From Rheinheimera pacifica (GTDB lineage: Bacteria > Pseudomonadota > Gammaproteobacteria > Enterobacterales > Alteromonadaceae): a DNA stretch of 64,000 nt. A program made the position numbers and the translations under genes. A model generated the notes under the pieces. It was not told where the DNA came from, did no database searches, and worked only from the letters and a program-made list of their open reading frames with translations. The DNA lies in assembly GCF_024809855.1 (NCBI RefSeq), contig NZ_JANUEM010000006.1:124001-188000 (forward strand), in the 5' to 3' direction. Of the stretch, positions 54,916-64,000 are shown in pieces (position 1 is the first letter of the stretch; every line of letters starts with the position of its first letter).

Positions 54916-56976
54916 TCAGAAGCTAACAGCCATTTCATCCAGTAAATGCCTGCTGACGCTGCTCTGGCGCAATTGCCATAACAAATAGCGGATATCCAGA
55001 TGTACAGCCCGGCTACGTCTGGCGTCATAGTGCCAGTTTGCCAGCTGATTTTCTGCCACGCCGGAAAACATCAGGCCGACTAGCTGGCCCTGGGTATTAA
55101 AAGTAGGCGCACTGCTACCCCGCCCACAGGTATCTATGGTGCTGAGAAAATTAACCGGTAACGATGTATCCGTTGTAGCTAATGCGCTGGCTGGTGGCTG
55201 TACGGCCATACCCTGCACCGTACTGAACGGCTGATACCATACTGCATCAGCCGGCTGATAGCCTTTAACAGTACCCACGCTAAGCCGCAACGTACCATTG
55301 GCATCAGCATAGGCCAACTCGCCGTTTGCTTCGGCATAGGCCAGGTGTATTTCCATAACCAAAGGCCGTATTTGTGCCAACTGGCTGGCCAGCTCAAACC
55401 GCTGCTGTTCCAGTTCTGTACCTACATTATGCATAGCAACAGCAAAACTAAGCAGGGTATCGCGGCTTTTTTCAAACTGTTTTGCACTGCGTTCCAGCCA
55501 TAAGCTGCGTTGTTCAGCATCACGCAGACTGGTGCCACGGTACATAGTTTCCAGTTTGTGCCGTACAATCTCCTGGTTAAAACCATCACCCAACGCAAAA
55601 TAATGATCTAAGGCGCCAATACGGGCCGCCGGAGGTAAACTGGCATACTGGCGCAAAAAATGTAACGCCAGCTCTAAATCTACACGCACATCAAACTGCT
55701 CGGGCATTTCGCTGATCAATTGCTGTAACTGTGCTACTTCGGTGGCTACCTGTTGTTGCTCAGAGCTGTCTTTTGCCTGCTGTTTTGCCAGGGCCACTTT
55801 GTATAAACGCCTGGCCAGAGTAGGTAACTGGGCCCGGCTAAGATAGGTTAGAACCAGATCACGCTGTGCCATAATTTGCTGCTGTGCGCTAAGTTGCTTC
55901 AGCCGCTCAAGCCGGGGCTGATACAGCTGCTGGCGCACCGGGCTACCGGCAATCCAGGTATTAAGCTGTTGGCTTGCGGTATCTTTTTTCTGCTGCAAAC
56001 TACTTTGCTGGTAGCGTGCAATCATATTTTGCTCTTCAACCAGGCTTTGCTGCAAAGAGCGTACTAAATCCTGATACTGTCTGGCACGCTCAGAACCAGA
56101 TGGCGCCAGTTGCGTGATAAGCGCTAATGTCTGCTGCCGATATTGCACTGACTGCGGGTAATATTGCTCAAATAAAAAGCGTACTTCGTCAGCACTGGCA
56201 TAGCGTGAACTTTGCTTAGGAAACGCAGCCGCCATTACCGTATCGCCTTCGGTAATACCTTTTGCCGACAAGGTTAAATGTGCTGCGGGTTTAAAAGCAG
56301 TGTTGTCTGGCGCATAAGCGCGTAAAAAAACGTAATCGGCCTGATACTTTGGCCAGCCCCAGTTTGGCGCCAGCTCAGATGATACTGCCGATAGCGGTAA
56401 ATGTACCAGCCGCAGTTGCGCGATGGGCTCTAATGTAACCAGATAATATTCCAAACCATCGTGCTGGCTGGTCACTTCACACTCATAGTTGCTGCGCTGC
56501 TGGCACTCAGCGACAATTTTCTGGCTAAGTTGCTGCAGGGCTGTAGCCCGCTCGGCTGGGCTGGCATTCGTATCAAGCTGGCGGTTTAACTGTACCGTTA
56601 CGTTTTGTATCTGCCGGATCAGCAAGGCCCGGACACCCGGTAACGGTATTTCATCTGCTGCATTGGCAGCTGAAAATTCCTGCTGTGCTGTACTAAACCC
56701 AACTTGCTGCAGGCTATCGGCCACACAGGCGTAATTTGTCAGCAACAAACCCGACGCCGACACAAATGCAGCACTGCAGTTATTTAACCGTACCAGAGCA
56801 TTTAACGGCAAAGCACTGAAAGCATCAGCTTGCTGCTGCGCTTTTAGCAGGCCTTGAGCGACCAGCCGCGGTTTTAACTCAGGTAGCTGCTGTGGTTGCC
56901 ACAAGCCTTCATCAGCTGCAGCGGCGCTACAACACAGTGCTAGCAACACAGCGATATAGCGATAAACTTTTCTCAT
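54916..56976 (-). CDS. S46-family (DPP7/DPP11-like) peptidase homologue lacking the catalytic histidine
   Basis: A 686-residue exported protein (signal peptide to about residue 21) laid out like S46 dipeptidyl-peptidases, with a split chymotrypsin-like fold and a long helical insert. Active S46 enzymes have TNHHC at the first catalytic site; here the segment reads LLLTNYACVADSLQ, so both histidines are replaced (Tyr82, Ala83). The Asp site is kept in altered form (NWGWPKYQADYVFLRAYA). The Ser site reads GRGSSAPTFNTQGQLVGL instead of GNSGSPVLN (Ser about 621). It is probably a non-catalytic relative acting by binding, or a changed enzyme. The frame is intact, so it is not a pseudogene. Confidence 0.8.
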   Translation of the reverse strand: MRKVYRYIAVLLALCCSAAAADEGLWQPQQLPELKPRLVAQGLLKAQQQADAFSALPLNALVRLNNCSAAFVSASGLLLTNYACVADSLQQVGFSTAQQEFSAANAADEIPLPGVRALLIRQIQNVTVQLNRQLDTNASPAERATALQQLSQKIVAECQQRSNYECEVTSQHDGLEYYLVTLEPIAQLRLVHLPLSAVSSELAPNWGWPKYQADYVFLRAYAPDNTAFKPAAHLTLSAKGITEGDTVMAAAFPKQSSRYASADEVRFLFEQYYPQSVQYRQQTLALITQLAPSGSERARQYQDLVRSLQQSLVEEQNMIARYQQSSLQQKKDTASQQLNTWIAGSPVRQQLYQPRLERLKQLSAQQQIMAQRDLVLTYLSRAQLPTLARRLYKVALAKQQAKDSSEQQQVATEVAQLQQLISEMPEQFDVRVDLELALHFLRQYASLPPAARIGALDHYFALGDGFNQEIVRHKLETMYRGTSLRDAEQRSLWLERSAKQFEKSRDTLLSFAVAMHNVGTELEQQRFELASQLAQIRPLVMEIHLAYAEANGELAYADANGTLRLSVGTVKGYQPADAVWYQPFSTVQGMAVQPPASALATTDTSLPVNFLSTIDTCGRGSSAPTFNTQGQLVGLMFSGVAENQLANWHYDARRSRAVHLDIRYLLWQLRQSSVSRHLLDEMAVSF

Positions 56977-57109
56977 ATAGGAACATCTGTAAGCTTCAAC
57001 GGCGCAACGCTAACATATTCTGCCTGCGACTAAGCCTGGCTTGCGGTAAAGCGCACAAATATGCGGTAACCAACAAATGATAAAGCGTTGAAATTCAGCA
57101 CTGCCGCAC

Positions 57110-57137
57110 TTGACCTATAACCCGGCGGCCGCATAAT
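57110..57137 (+). promoter_or_regulatory. Candidate promoter of yqhA
   Basis: TTGACC (57110-57115), a 16-bp GC-rich spacer and CATAAT (57132-57137) lie 28 bases before the ATG, in the divergent gap with the S46-family gene. Confidence 0.45.
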
Positions 57138-57165
57138 ACACGCAGCTAAACTCACCGGAAAAATT

Positions 57166-57654
57166 ATGGAAAACTTTATTGAAAGACTGATGTATGCATC
57201 GCGTTGGATTATGGCACCTATTTACCTGGGTTTAAGCCTGGCGTTGCTGGCTCTTGGCCTTAAATTTTTTCAGGAAGTATTTCATATACTACCGGTCATT
57301 TTTAGTATGAAAGAGGTAGAGCTGATTTTGGTAGTATTGTCATTGATCGACATAGCCCTGGTTGGCGGTCTGATCGTTATGGTGATGTTTTCCGGTTATG
57401 AAAACTTTGTCTCACGGCTTGATCTGGAAGGCAATGATGACAAACTCAATTGGCTGGGTAAACTCGATTCCGGCTCACTGAAAAACAAAGTAGCTGCATC
57501 TATCGTTGCGATATCGTCTATTCATCTGTTAAAGGTATTTATGAATACCGAAACCATCGCGAACGAAAAAATTCAGTGGTACTTGCTGATACATATTACT
57601 TTTGTGTTATCCGCCTTTGCCATGGGATATCTGGACAAAGTACTGCGCAAATAA
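57166..57654 (+). CDS. yqhA: UPF0114 (YqhA) family membrane protein
   Basis: A 162-residue inner-membrane protein with four hydrophobic helices and the UPF0114 pattern: [59 protein letters not shown] and [11 protein letters not shown]. The length is that of E. coli YqhA. The family is widespread and without an established function. It stands alone, divergent from the S46-family gene and 85 bases before the hybrid kinase. Confidence 0.92.
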   Translation: MENFIERLMYASRWIMAPIYLGLSLALLALGLKFFQEVFHILPVIFSMKEVELILVVLSLIDIALVGGLIVMVMFSGYENFVSRLDLEGNDDKLNWLGKLDSGSLKNKVAASIVAISSIHLLKVFMNTETIANEKIQWYLLIHITFVLSAFAMGYLDKVLRK

Positions 57655-57739
57655 ACCAATACGCCTTCAGCCTGCCTGCTAAACAGTCTGCTGACTACTA
57701 CCAAGCGTATAGGGCTGTGCAAACAGGAGGTTGAGCATA

Positions 57740-60700
57740 GTGAAGAGCCTATTTAACTGCTGCCGGATGCTGCTGTATATAGTGTTGCTGTTATGCAGTT
57801 GCCCTATGCTGGCATTGTCATCCGGCCAGTCCGGTACCCCGCTGCTAAGCAACTTTAAGCCGAAAGATTATAACGGCGGCACGCAAAACTGGGCCTTGGT
57901 GCAGGATCAACGAGGCCTTATTTATGTTGGTAACAACGTAGGCATACTGGAATACGACGGTGCTCACTGGCGTATGATCCCCACCCGCAATAAAGCCGTG
58001 GTGCGCTCTCTGGCACTGGCCAAAGACGGCCGTATTTATGTTGGCTCTAAGGGTGAACTTGGCTATCTTGATACCAGCCCCGCCTCTGGCAGCCGGTATG
58101 TTTCCTTGCTTGACCGCATTGCGCCAGAGCAGCGAAATTTTCAGGATGTGCGCCAAACGTTTGCCACCGACGATGGCGTATACTTTGTCAGCCGCCATTA
58201 TATTTTTCTGCTTACACCGCAACATGTCAGAGTATGGAGCAGCAACAGCGCTTTTCTCAAAGCATTCTGGCTGAATAACCGCCTGATAGTACGTGAAGAA
58301 GGCACCGGCCTGCTGGAACTGAAACAAGGCGACTTTACTCTGCTACCAGGCTCTGAGCAATTTGCCAGCACCAGCGTATTTATGCTGGAGAGCTATAACG
58401 ACAACACCCTGCTGGCCGGTAGCCGCGAAGATGGCCTGTTTTTGCTGGACAGCAGCGGTGTCAGGCGCTGGCAAACTGAAATAGACAATGTATTACCACA
58501 AGCCCTGCTTTATAGCGGTATTAAATTAACTAATGGCGACTTTGCGCTGGGCACCACGCAAAACGGTTTATATATTCTTAGCGCAGATGGCCGGTTAAAA
58601 AGCCACATTACCAAACAGTTTGGTTTGGTAGATCAGAATATCAGAGCGCTATATCAGGACCACCAGCAAGGTTTATGGCTGGCACTTGACCATGGCCTGA
58701 GCAGGATTGACTTATCATCTGCGCTGTCTTACTACAACAACGCCAGTGGCTTATACGGCAATGTGCTGTCGCTGTATCAACACAGTGGAACACTGTATGC
58801 CGGCACCAGCCTGGGTTTATACCGCCGTAACAGCCAGAATCAGTTTGAAGCCATCAGTCCGGTACAAAAGCAAACCTGGGACTTTATCAATTTTGAGCAA
58901 CAGCTGCTTATTGCCAACAGTAACGGCGTTTATGCTTTACACCAGCAGGACATTACACTGATACGCCCGTCAGAGCTGGCCAGCAAAGTACTCTATCAGT
59001 CGGTACAAAACCCGCAGCGGGTATTTGTTGGCTTGCAAGATGGCCTGGCCAGTATGCGCTACGAACACGGCCAGTGGTATGACGAAGGCCGCGTACCCGG
59101 CGTGAGCGGCAATTTGAACAGCATCTATGAAACTGCCGGTGGCGATTTATGGCTGGGCACTCTGGCACATGGTATTTACCGTCTTAGCCTGCCACAAAAC
59201 TGGCAGGGTGGCAGCTCGGTGCCGCTGGTAGTAAAACGCTTTACTAAAACGGCTGGCCTGCCCAGCGAAAACCGTAACTCAGTACATTGGTACCAGCAAC
59301 AATTGCTGTTTGCCACAGTCAGTGGCTTCTACCGTTTTGATAGCACCAGCGGGCAATTTGTTGCTGACAAGGTGCTGGGTGCCGCCTTCCCTGACACCCA
59401 ACCCTGGGTACGTTATCCGCAAATAGATCAGTACAACAACCTCTGGCTGCTAACATGGGACAATATCACCGGCAGCCGCCAGGCCGGGGTATTATTTGCT
59501 GACGACAATGGCTTGTATCGCTGGCAGGCTTCATCCTTACTACCACTGCAGGATATTCCGCTTGATACGCTACTGATCGACCAACAAAATGTGGTGTGGT
59601 TTGGTGGCGCTGAGGGTATTTTCCGTTTTGCTATCACCGAACACCGCAACCTGCCGCCACGGCTGCCGTTAATACGACAGCTCAGAGCACTGGACGGCAA
59701 TATCTTCTACAGCGGTGGTGCCCTGCCTGCGCAGCTAAAGCTGGATGCCGCCAGCACAGAGCTGCGGTTTGAATACGCCAGCCCCAACTTTAGCCACTTA
59801 TTTTTGCCGCAGTTTCAGGTAAAACTGCAGGGCCATGACAAAAACTGGTCGGGCTGGAGCAACGAGTTATACCGCGATTACACCAACCTGCCCGCCGGTG
59901 ATTACCAGTTTATGGTACGCAGCCTGGATTATCAGGGTAATTTACAGCTGTCGGCGCCACTAAACATTAATATTGCTCATCCGTGGTATGCCAGCCCATT
60001 AGCATGGCTGCTGTACACGTTGCTGGCAGCGGCCTTGGTGTACCTGCTGCTAAAATGGCGCACTCACCAATTAACAGCTGAAAAACAGCAACTTACCACC
60101 TTAATAGAACAGCGCACACTGCACCTGCAACACACTATGCAGCAATTACAGCAAGCCAAACACACGGCAGAGTCTGCTACTGCAGCCAAAAGCGAATTTC
60201 TCGCCAATATGAGCCATGAACTGCGTACACCGCTAAATGCCGTACTGGGTTTTGCCGAACTGGCGCAGCACAGCCAGGATGCTAAAACCCGGCAGAGTTA
60301 TCTTGCTAAAATTCGTGCCTCGGGAAAAATTTTGCTAAGCATCATTAATGACATTCTGGACTTTTCCAAAATAGAAGCCGGTAAGCTGGAGCTGGAACAA
60401 GCGCCGTTTCATCTGTCACAAACTATTTTGCAGGTTACCGACATGTTTAGTGCTCAGCTACAGCAAAAGTGGCTGAGCTTTTCGCTGGAATTGGACAACA
60501 GCATCCCGCCGGTACTGAGCGGCGACGCACTGCGGATAAGCCAGGTGTTAATTAACTTACTCAGCAACGCCATTAAATTTACCGAACGTGGCAGTGTCAG
60601 CCTGGCAGTAAGCCCGGTTGGTAGTGCCGGTAACTGCCTGTTGCAGTTTACTGTTACCGACACCGGTATTGGCATCAGCGAAGCACAGCAGGCACGTTTG

Positions 60701-61294
60701 TTTACCGCATTTAGCCAGGCCGATAGCTCTATCAGCCGTAAATATGGTGGCACCGGCCTGGGCCTGACAATTTGTCAGCGGCTACTGGCACTGATGGGCA
60801 GTAATCTTAATGTTAAAAGCAGCGAAGGCCAGGGCAGCAGCTTTAGCTTTGTAGTGCAGTTTAACGCCGCCAGTGCAGACAGCCTGGAGGCTACCACCCC
60901 GCCACCGCTGCAACTGGCTGAAGACAAAACATTTCAGCACACAGTGCTGCTGGTAGAAGACAATTATTTTAATCAGGCTCTGGCGCAAATTATTTTGCAA
61001 AAACTCGGCCATAAAGTTATTAGCGCCAATAACGGCGAACAGGCATTAGAATATGCAACGCAGCACCCAATCAGCCTGGTGTTAATGGATATAGAAATGC
61101 CGGGGCTTAACGGTTATGACACGGCACAGCGACTACGCCAGTACAACAGCTTTGCAAGCACCCCGATTATTGCTATGACAGCACACCACTCAGAGCATGT
61201 GCGCCAACAATGCCTGCAAGCCGGTATGAACGACATGCTAACCAAACCGATCGACGCTACTACACTGGCAACACTGCTGGAACAATGGCGCTAG
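57740..61294 (+). CDS. Orphan hybrid sensor histidine kinase with periplasmic beta-propeller (Reg_prop/Y_Y_Y) sensor
   Basis: A 1184-residue kinase. I place the start at the GTG at 57740, nine bases after AGGAGG; a TTG at 57731 touches the Shine-Dalgarno and is less likely. A signal peptide or anchor leads to a two-fold beta-propeller of Reg_prop repeats (about residues 30-650), a Y_Y_Y domain (about 665-745), a membrane helix (about 749-770), HisKA with His826 ([15 protein letters not shown]), an HATPase domain ([22 protein letters not shown]) and a receiver domain with Asp1117 (LMDIEMPG). There is no AraC output domain, unlike many Bacteroides relatives. No partner regulator, HPt gene or polysaccharide-degradation locus is adjacent. 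Confidence 0.92.
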   Translation: MKSLFNCCRMLLYIVLLLCSCPMLALSSGQSGTPLLSNFKPKDYNGGTQNWALVQDQRGLIYVGNNVGILEYDGAHWRMIPTRNKAVVRSLALAKDGRIYVGSKGELGYLDTSPASGSRYVSLLDRIAPEQRNFQDVRQTFATDDGVYFVSRHYIFLLTPQHVRVWSSNSAFLKAFWLNNRLIVREEGTGLLELKQGDFTLLPGSEQFASTSVFMLESYNDNTLLAGSREDGLFLLDSSGVRRWQTEIDNVLPQALLYSGIKLTNGDFALGTTQNGLYILSADGRLKSHITKQFGLVDQNIRALYQDHQQGLWLALDHGLSRIDLSSALSYYNNASGLYGNVLSLYQHSGTLYAGTSLGLYRRNSQNQFEAISPVQKQTWDFINFEQQLLIANSNGVYALHQQDITLIRPSELASKVLYQSVQNPQRVFVGLQDGLASMRYEHGQWYDEGRVPGVSGNLNSIYETAGGDLWLGTLAHGIYRLSLPQNWQGGSSVPLVVKRFTKTAGLPSENRNSVHWYQQQLLFATVSGFYRFDSTSGQFVADKVLGAAFPDTQPWVRYPQIDQYNNLWLLTWDNITGSRQAGVLFADDNGLYRWQASSLLPLQDIPLDTLLIDQQNVVWFGGAEGIFRFAITEHRNLPPRLPLIRQLRALDGNIFYSGGALPAQLKLDAASTELRFEYASPNFSHLFLPQFQVKLQGHDKNWSGWSNELYRDYTNLPAGDYQFMVRSLDYQGNLQLSAPLNINIAHPWYASPLAWLLYTLLAAALVYLLLKWRTHQLTAEKQQLTTLIEQRTLHLQHTMQQLQQAKHTAESATAAKSEFLANMSHELRTPLNAVLGFAELAQHSQDAKTRQSYLAKIRASGKILLSIINDILDFSKIEAGKLELEQAPFHLSQTILQVTDMFSAQLQQKWLSFSLELDNSIPPVLSGDALRISQVLINLLSNAIKFTERGSVSLAVSPVGSAGNCLLQFTVTDTGIGISEAQQARLFTAFSQADSSISRKYGGTGLGLTICQRLLALMGSNLNVKSSEGQGSSFSFVVQFNAASADSLEATTPPPLQLAEDKTFQHTVLLVEDNYFNQALAQIILQKLGHKVISANNGEQALEYATQHPISLVLMDIEMPGLNGYDTAQRLRQYNSFASTPIIAMTAHHSEHVRQQCLQAGMNDMLTKPIDATTLATLLEQWR

Positions 61295-61318
61295 CACAAC
61301 TGTGCAGCGCTTTGCCTT

Positions 61319-63940
61319 TTAACGCAGGTTAGGCGCTAACCAGCTTTGCGCCTGCTCAGGGCTCCAGCCCTTTTTCGCTGCGTACTCGTTAAGCTGATCA
61401 ACGTCAATTTTGCTAACGGTAAAATATTTGCTGTCGGGGTGGCCGAAATACCAGCCACTTACCGCCGCACCCGGCCACATGGCATAGCTTTCAGTAAGCT
61501 GAATACCGGTTTGTGCCTCTACATCCAGCAACTGCCACAGTGTGCCTTTTTCAGTGTGCTCCGGGCAGGCCGGGTAACCCGGTGCCGGGCGGATCCCCTG
61601 GTACAGCTCGCGAATAAGTTGCTCGTTATCAAGCTGCTCTGCGCTGGCATAGCCCCAATACTCACGCCGCACTTTTAAATGCAGGTATTCAGCCAAAGCC
61701 TCCGCTAAGCGATCGGCCAGCGCTTTTACCATAATGCTGTTGTAATCATCGTGCTCGGCAGCAAACTTAGCGGCAAATTCGTCGGCGCCAAAGCCGGTGC
61801 TAACGGCAAAACCGCCAATATAATCTTTTACGCCGCTAGCCACCGGCGCAATAAAATCAGCCAGGCAATAATTAGGTGCATTATTTCTAAGCTGCAGTTG
61901 CTGGCGCAGGTTATACAAACGGGCCTTTTCGATGCTACGGCTCTCATCGGTATAAACCACTATATCTTCACCGTCGCTATTGGCCGGAAACAGGCCAAAT
62001 ACCGCTTTGCCTTTAACATGGCCGCCGTTAATCATGGTGTCCAGCATGGCATTGGCATCCTTAAACAGTTTGCGCGCTTCTATGCCTACTTCTGCATGGT
62101 TTAGTATGGCCGGGTATTTGCCGGATAACTGCCAGGTTAAAAAGAATGGTGTCCAGTCGATATAATCACGCAACAGGTTTAAATCAACATCCTGCCACAA
62201 GTGTACACCGGGTTGGTTTGGTGCCGGGGTTACTTTACTTAAATCGAGCCGGAATTTATTCGCTTTTGCCTCGTTAAAACTCAGCAGCTTTTCTCCGGGG
62301 CGGCTACGGGCATGTTGCTCACGTGCCACGGTATATTCGTGTTTAATCCGCGCTAAATAATCCGCTTTGCTATCTGGCGTAATAAGTGATTGCACAACAG
62401 ATACACTGCGTGAAGCATTAGGCACATACACGACGCCGTTAGCATAGTTCGGTTCAATTTTTACTGCGGTATGGGCCTTTGAAGTGGTAGCTCCGCCAAT
62501 TAACAGCGGCTGGGTAAAGCCCAAGCGCGTCATCTCTTTGGCAACATGCACCATTTCATCCAGCGATGGTGTAATCAGGCCGGACAGTCCGATAACATCC
62601 ACATCGTGCTCTTTGGCTATACGCAGGAGCTCAGCACAGGGCACCATTACACCCAAATCAATCACTTCAAAGTTATTACATTGCAGCACCACACCGACAA
62701 TATTTTTGCCGATATCATGCACATCACCTTTAACGGTGGCCAACAGCACTTTACCCTGAGCCCTGCCGCCTTCTTTTTCCTGCTCGATAAAAGGCTGCAA
62801 ATAAGCTACGGCTTTTTTCATTACCCGTGCTGATTTCACTACCTGCGGCAGAAACATTTTGCCTTCGCCGAACAAGTCACCTACCACATTCATGCCGTCC
62901 ATCAGCGGCCCTTCAATTACATGCAGCGGTTTTTCTGCCTGTAAGCGCGCGTCTTCGGTGTCGGTCTCAATAAAGTCGGTAATGCCTTTAACCAGTGCAT
63001 GTTCCAACCTTTTGTTTACCGGCAGGCTGCGCCAGGCATCATCAGCTTTTTCGGCGACACTGCCATCGCCTTTAAACTGCGCAGCAATATCCAGTAAGCG
63101 CTCGGTGGCATCACTGCGGCGGTTAAGAATAACGTCTTCTACGCGCTCTTTCAGTAGTTCTGGAATATCGTCATACACAGTAAGCTGGCCAGCATTCACT
63201 ATGCCCATATCCATACCGGCAGCGATAGCATAATATAAAAACACCGAGTGAATCGCTTCGCGCACCGCATCGTTGCCACGAAATGAGAACGACACATTGG
63301 ATACACCACCGGAGATTTTCGCGTGCGGGCACAGGCGCTTGATCTCGCGGGTAGCTTCAATAAAATCTACTGCGTAGTTGTTGTGCTCTTCAATACCGGT
63401 GGCCACGGCAAAAATATTCGGGTCAAAAATAATGTCCTGTGGCGGAAAACCAATTTGCTCAGTGAGAATGTGATAAGCGCGCTGGCAAATTTCGACTTTA
63501 CGCGCTTTGGTATCGGCCTGGCCTTGTTCGTCAAACGCCATTACTACCACTGCAGCACCGTAGCGGCGTAGCAAACGCGCCTGTTGTAAAAATGGCGCTT
63601 CGCCTTCTTTTAGCGAAATAGAGTTAACAACCGCTTTGCCCTGAATGCATTTTAACGCCGCTTCAATAACGTCCCACTTCGACGAGTCAACCATAACCGG
63701 CACCCGCGAAATATCAGGCTCTGAGGCTAAAAGCTGCAGGTAACGCACCATGGCTGCCTTGCTGTCGAGCATGGCTTCATCCATGTTGATATCGATGATC
63801 TGGGCACCGTTTTCTACCTGCTGGCGTGCCACATCCAGCGCGGCTTCGAAATCGCCGTTTAAAATCAGCTTTTTAAACTTTGCCGAGCCGGTTACGTTAG
63901 TACGCTCGCCAACGTTGATAAATCGGGCCTGTTGCTGCAT
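61319..63940 (-). CDS. metH: Cobalamin-dependent methionine synthase, folate/B12/SAM modules (split MetH)
   Basis: An 873-residue protein equal to MetH from the pterin-binding domain onward. It begins [20 protein letters not shown], with methyltetrahydrofolate-binding barrel (about 1-290), a helical cap, a cobalamin-binding domain with [11 protein letters not shown] (His ligand near 408) and a C-terminal reactivation domain ([30 protein letters not shown]). It lacks the N-terminal homocysteine/zinc module of the 1227-residue E. coli enzyme. That module is encoded by the upstream gene, whose TAA shares one base with this ATG (TAATG). The ATG at 63940 with GGAG upstream is preferred over a GTG at 63946. 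Confidence 0.92.
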   Translation of the reverse strand: MQQQARFINVGERTNVTGSAKFKKLILNGDFEAALDVARQQVENGAQIIDINMDEAMLDSKAAMVRYLQLLASEPDISRVPVMVDSSKWDVIEAALKCIQGKAVVNSISLKEGEAPFLQQARLLRRYGAAVVVMAFDEQGQADTKARKVEICQRAYHILTEQIGFPPQDIIFDPNIFAVATGIEEHNNYAVDFIEATREIKRLCPHAKISGGVSNVSFSFRGNDAVREAIHSVFLYYAIAAGMDMGIVNAGQLTVYDDIPELLKERVEDVILNRRSDATERLLDIAAQFKGDGSVAEKADDAWRSLPVNKRLEHALVKGITDFIETDTEDARLQAEKPLHVIEGPLMDGMNVVGDLFGEGKMFLPQVVKSARVMKKAVAYLQPFIEQEKEGGRAQGKVLLATVKGDVHDIGKNIVGVVLQCNNFEVIDLGVMVPCAELLRIAKEHDVDVIGLSGLITPSLDEMVHVAKEMTRLGFTQPLLIGGATTSKAHTAVKIEPNYANGVVYVPNASRSVSVVQSLITPDSKADYLARIKHEYTVAREQHARSRPGEKLLSFNEAKANKFRLDLSKVTPAPNQPGVHLWQDVDLNLLRDYIDWTPFFLTWQLSGKYPAILNHAEVGIEARKLFKDANAMLDTMINGGHVKGKAVFGLFPANSDGEDIVVYTDESRSIEKARLYNLRQQLQLRNNAPNYCLADFIAPVASGVKDYIGGFAVSTGFGADEFAAKFAAEHDDYNSIMVKALADRLAEALAEYLHLKVRREYWGYASAEQLDNEQLIRELYQGIRPAPGYPACPEHTEKGTLWQLLDVEAQTGIQLTESYAMWPGAAVSGWYFGHPDSKYFTVSKIDVDQLNEYAAKKGWSPEQAQSWLAPNLR

Positions 63941-64000
63941 TACCACTCCAGAGAAAAGGCTTCAAGGCCAGCTAAATGAAAACTATGGCCGGGCGCTTTG
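63940..64000 (-). CDS. C-terminal end of the separate homocysteine S-methyltransferase module of split MetH (cut by window edge)
   Basis: The last 19 codons of a minus-strand gene are visible, reading [19 protein letters not shown] then [11 protein letters not shown] corresponds to the RLSGLEPL of E. coli MetH, exactly where its homocysteine-binding module joins the folate module. The stop overlaps the start of the downstream metH module by one base, so the halves should be made in equal amounts. The zinc-site cysteines would lie right of the window and cannot be seen. Confidence 0.75.
   Translation of the reverse strand, partial: KAPGHSFHLAGLEAFSLEW

Overview
The window reads as chromosomal DNA of a gammaproteobacterium, most likely an Alteromonadales-type marine or aquatic genus close to Rheinheimera, Alishewanella or Arsukibacterium. 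This is an inference from gene content and order (aspS-yebC-ruvCAB, cmoA-cmoB, purM-purN, recX-alaS-csrA-tRNA, a sodium-pumping oxaloacetate decarboxylase, an ExeM-like nuclease) and from protein similarity to E. coli and Shewanella-type homologues; no 16S gene is present to prove it. Coding density is high, and base use is even except for a more AT-rich patch at about 21.9-23.4 kb.

Layout. 1-4.0 kb is a minus-strand housekeeping operon, aspS-yebC-ruvC-ruvA-ruvB (ruvB cut by the window edge). 4.1-6.9 kb encodes a diguanylate cyclase with three periplasmic binding-protein domains. 7.0-13.5 kb runs on the plus strand: a DUF72 protein, cmoA-cmoB for tRNA wobble-uridine modification, a LysR regulator, a small hypothetical gene, purM-purN, and an exported DUF3108 protein. 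13.4-16.9 kb holds a YafJ-like amidotransferase and, divergently, fadE with a FadR-like operator. 16.9-19.5 kb is a secreted nuclease, followed by ppnP and an ATM1-type ABC exporter. 21.9-23.4 kb is a small accessory patch with a DUF4160-DUF2442 pair, two unknown genes and a gene remnant. 23.5-26.1 kb has a secreted lipase, yjjG, a candidate small RNA on the plus strand, and a YceM-like oxidoreductase whose ribosome-binding site lies in a perfect 10-bp inverted repeat.

26.2-29.2 kb is a divergent sulfide/persulfide module: persulfide dioxygenase-like Blh facing tauE, rhodanese and two YeeE/YedE half-transporters, with palindromes in the shared promoter. 29.3-42.6 kb has a chemoreceptor-like protein, an RND efflux pair, a PAS-PAS-PAS-GGDEF-EAL phosphodiesterase with FixL-like PAS domains, a TonB siderophore receptor with a Fur-like box, tyrS, and an M23 envelope peptidase preceded by a long inverted repeat. 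42.6-49.6 kb has oadGAB and pqiABC. 49.7-54.8 kb has a tRNA array (Ser-GCT, Arg-ACG twice) with a duplicated terminator and hairpin-rich debris, then csrA, alaS, recX and a membrane protein. 54.9-61.3 kb has an S46-family peptidase homologue that seems to lack its catalytic histidine, yqhA, and a large orphan hybrid sensor kinase. 61.3-64 kb is a split methionine synthase, with the homocysteine-binding module in a separate, overlapping upstream gene that runs off the edge.

Most genes are ordinary. The least explained signals are the candidate small RNA at 25.0-25.2 kb, the structured regions in front of the yceM-like gene and the M23 peptidase gene, the tRNA-adjacent hairpin segment, the apparently inactive S46 protein, the paired FixL-like PAS domains, and the split metH.
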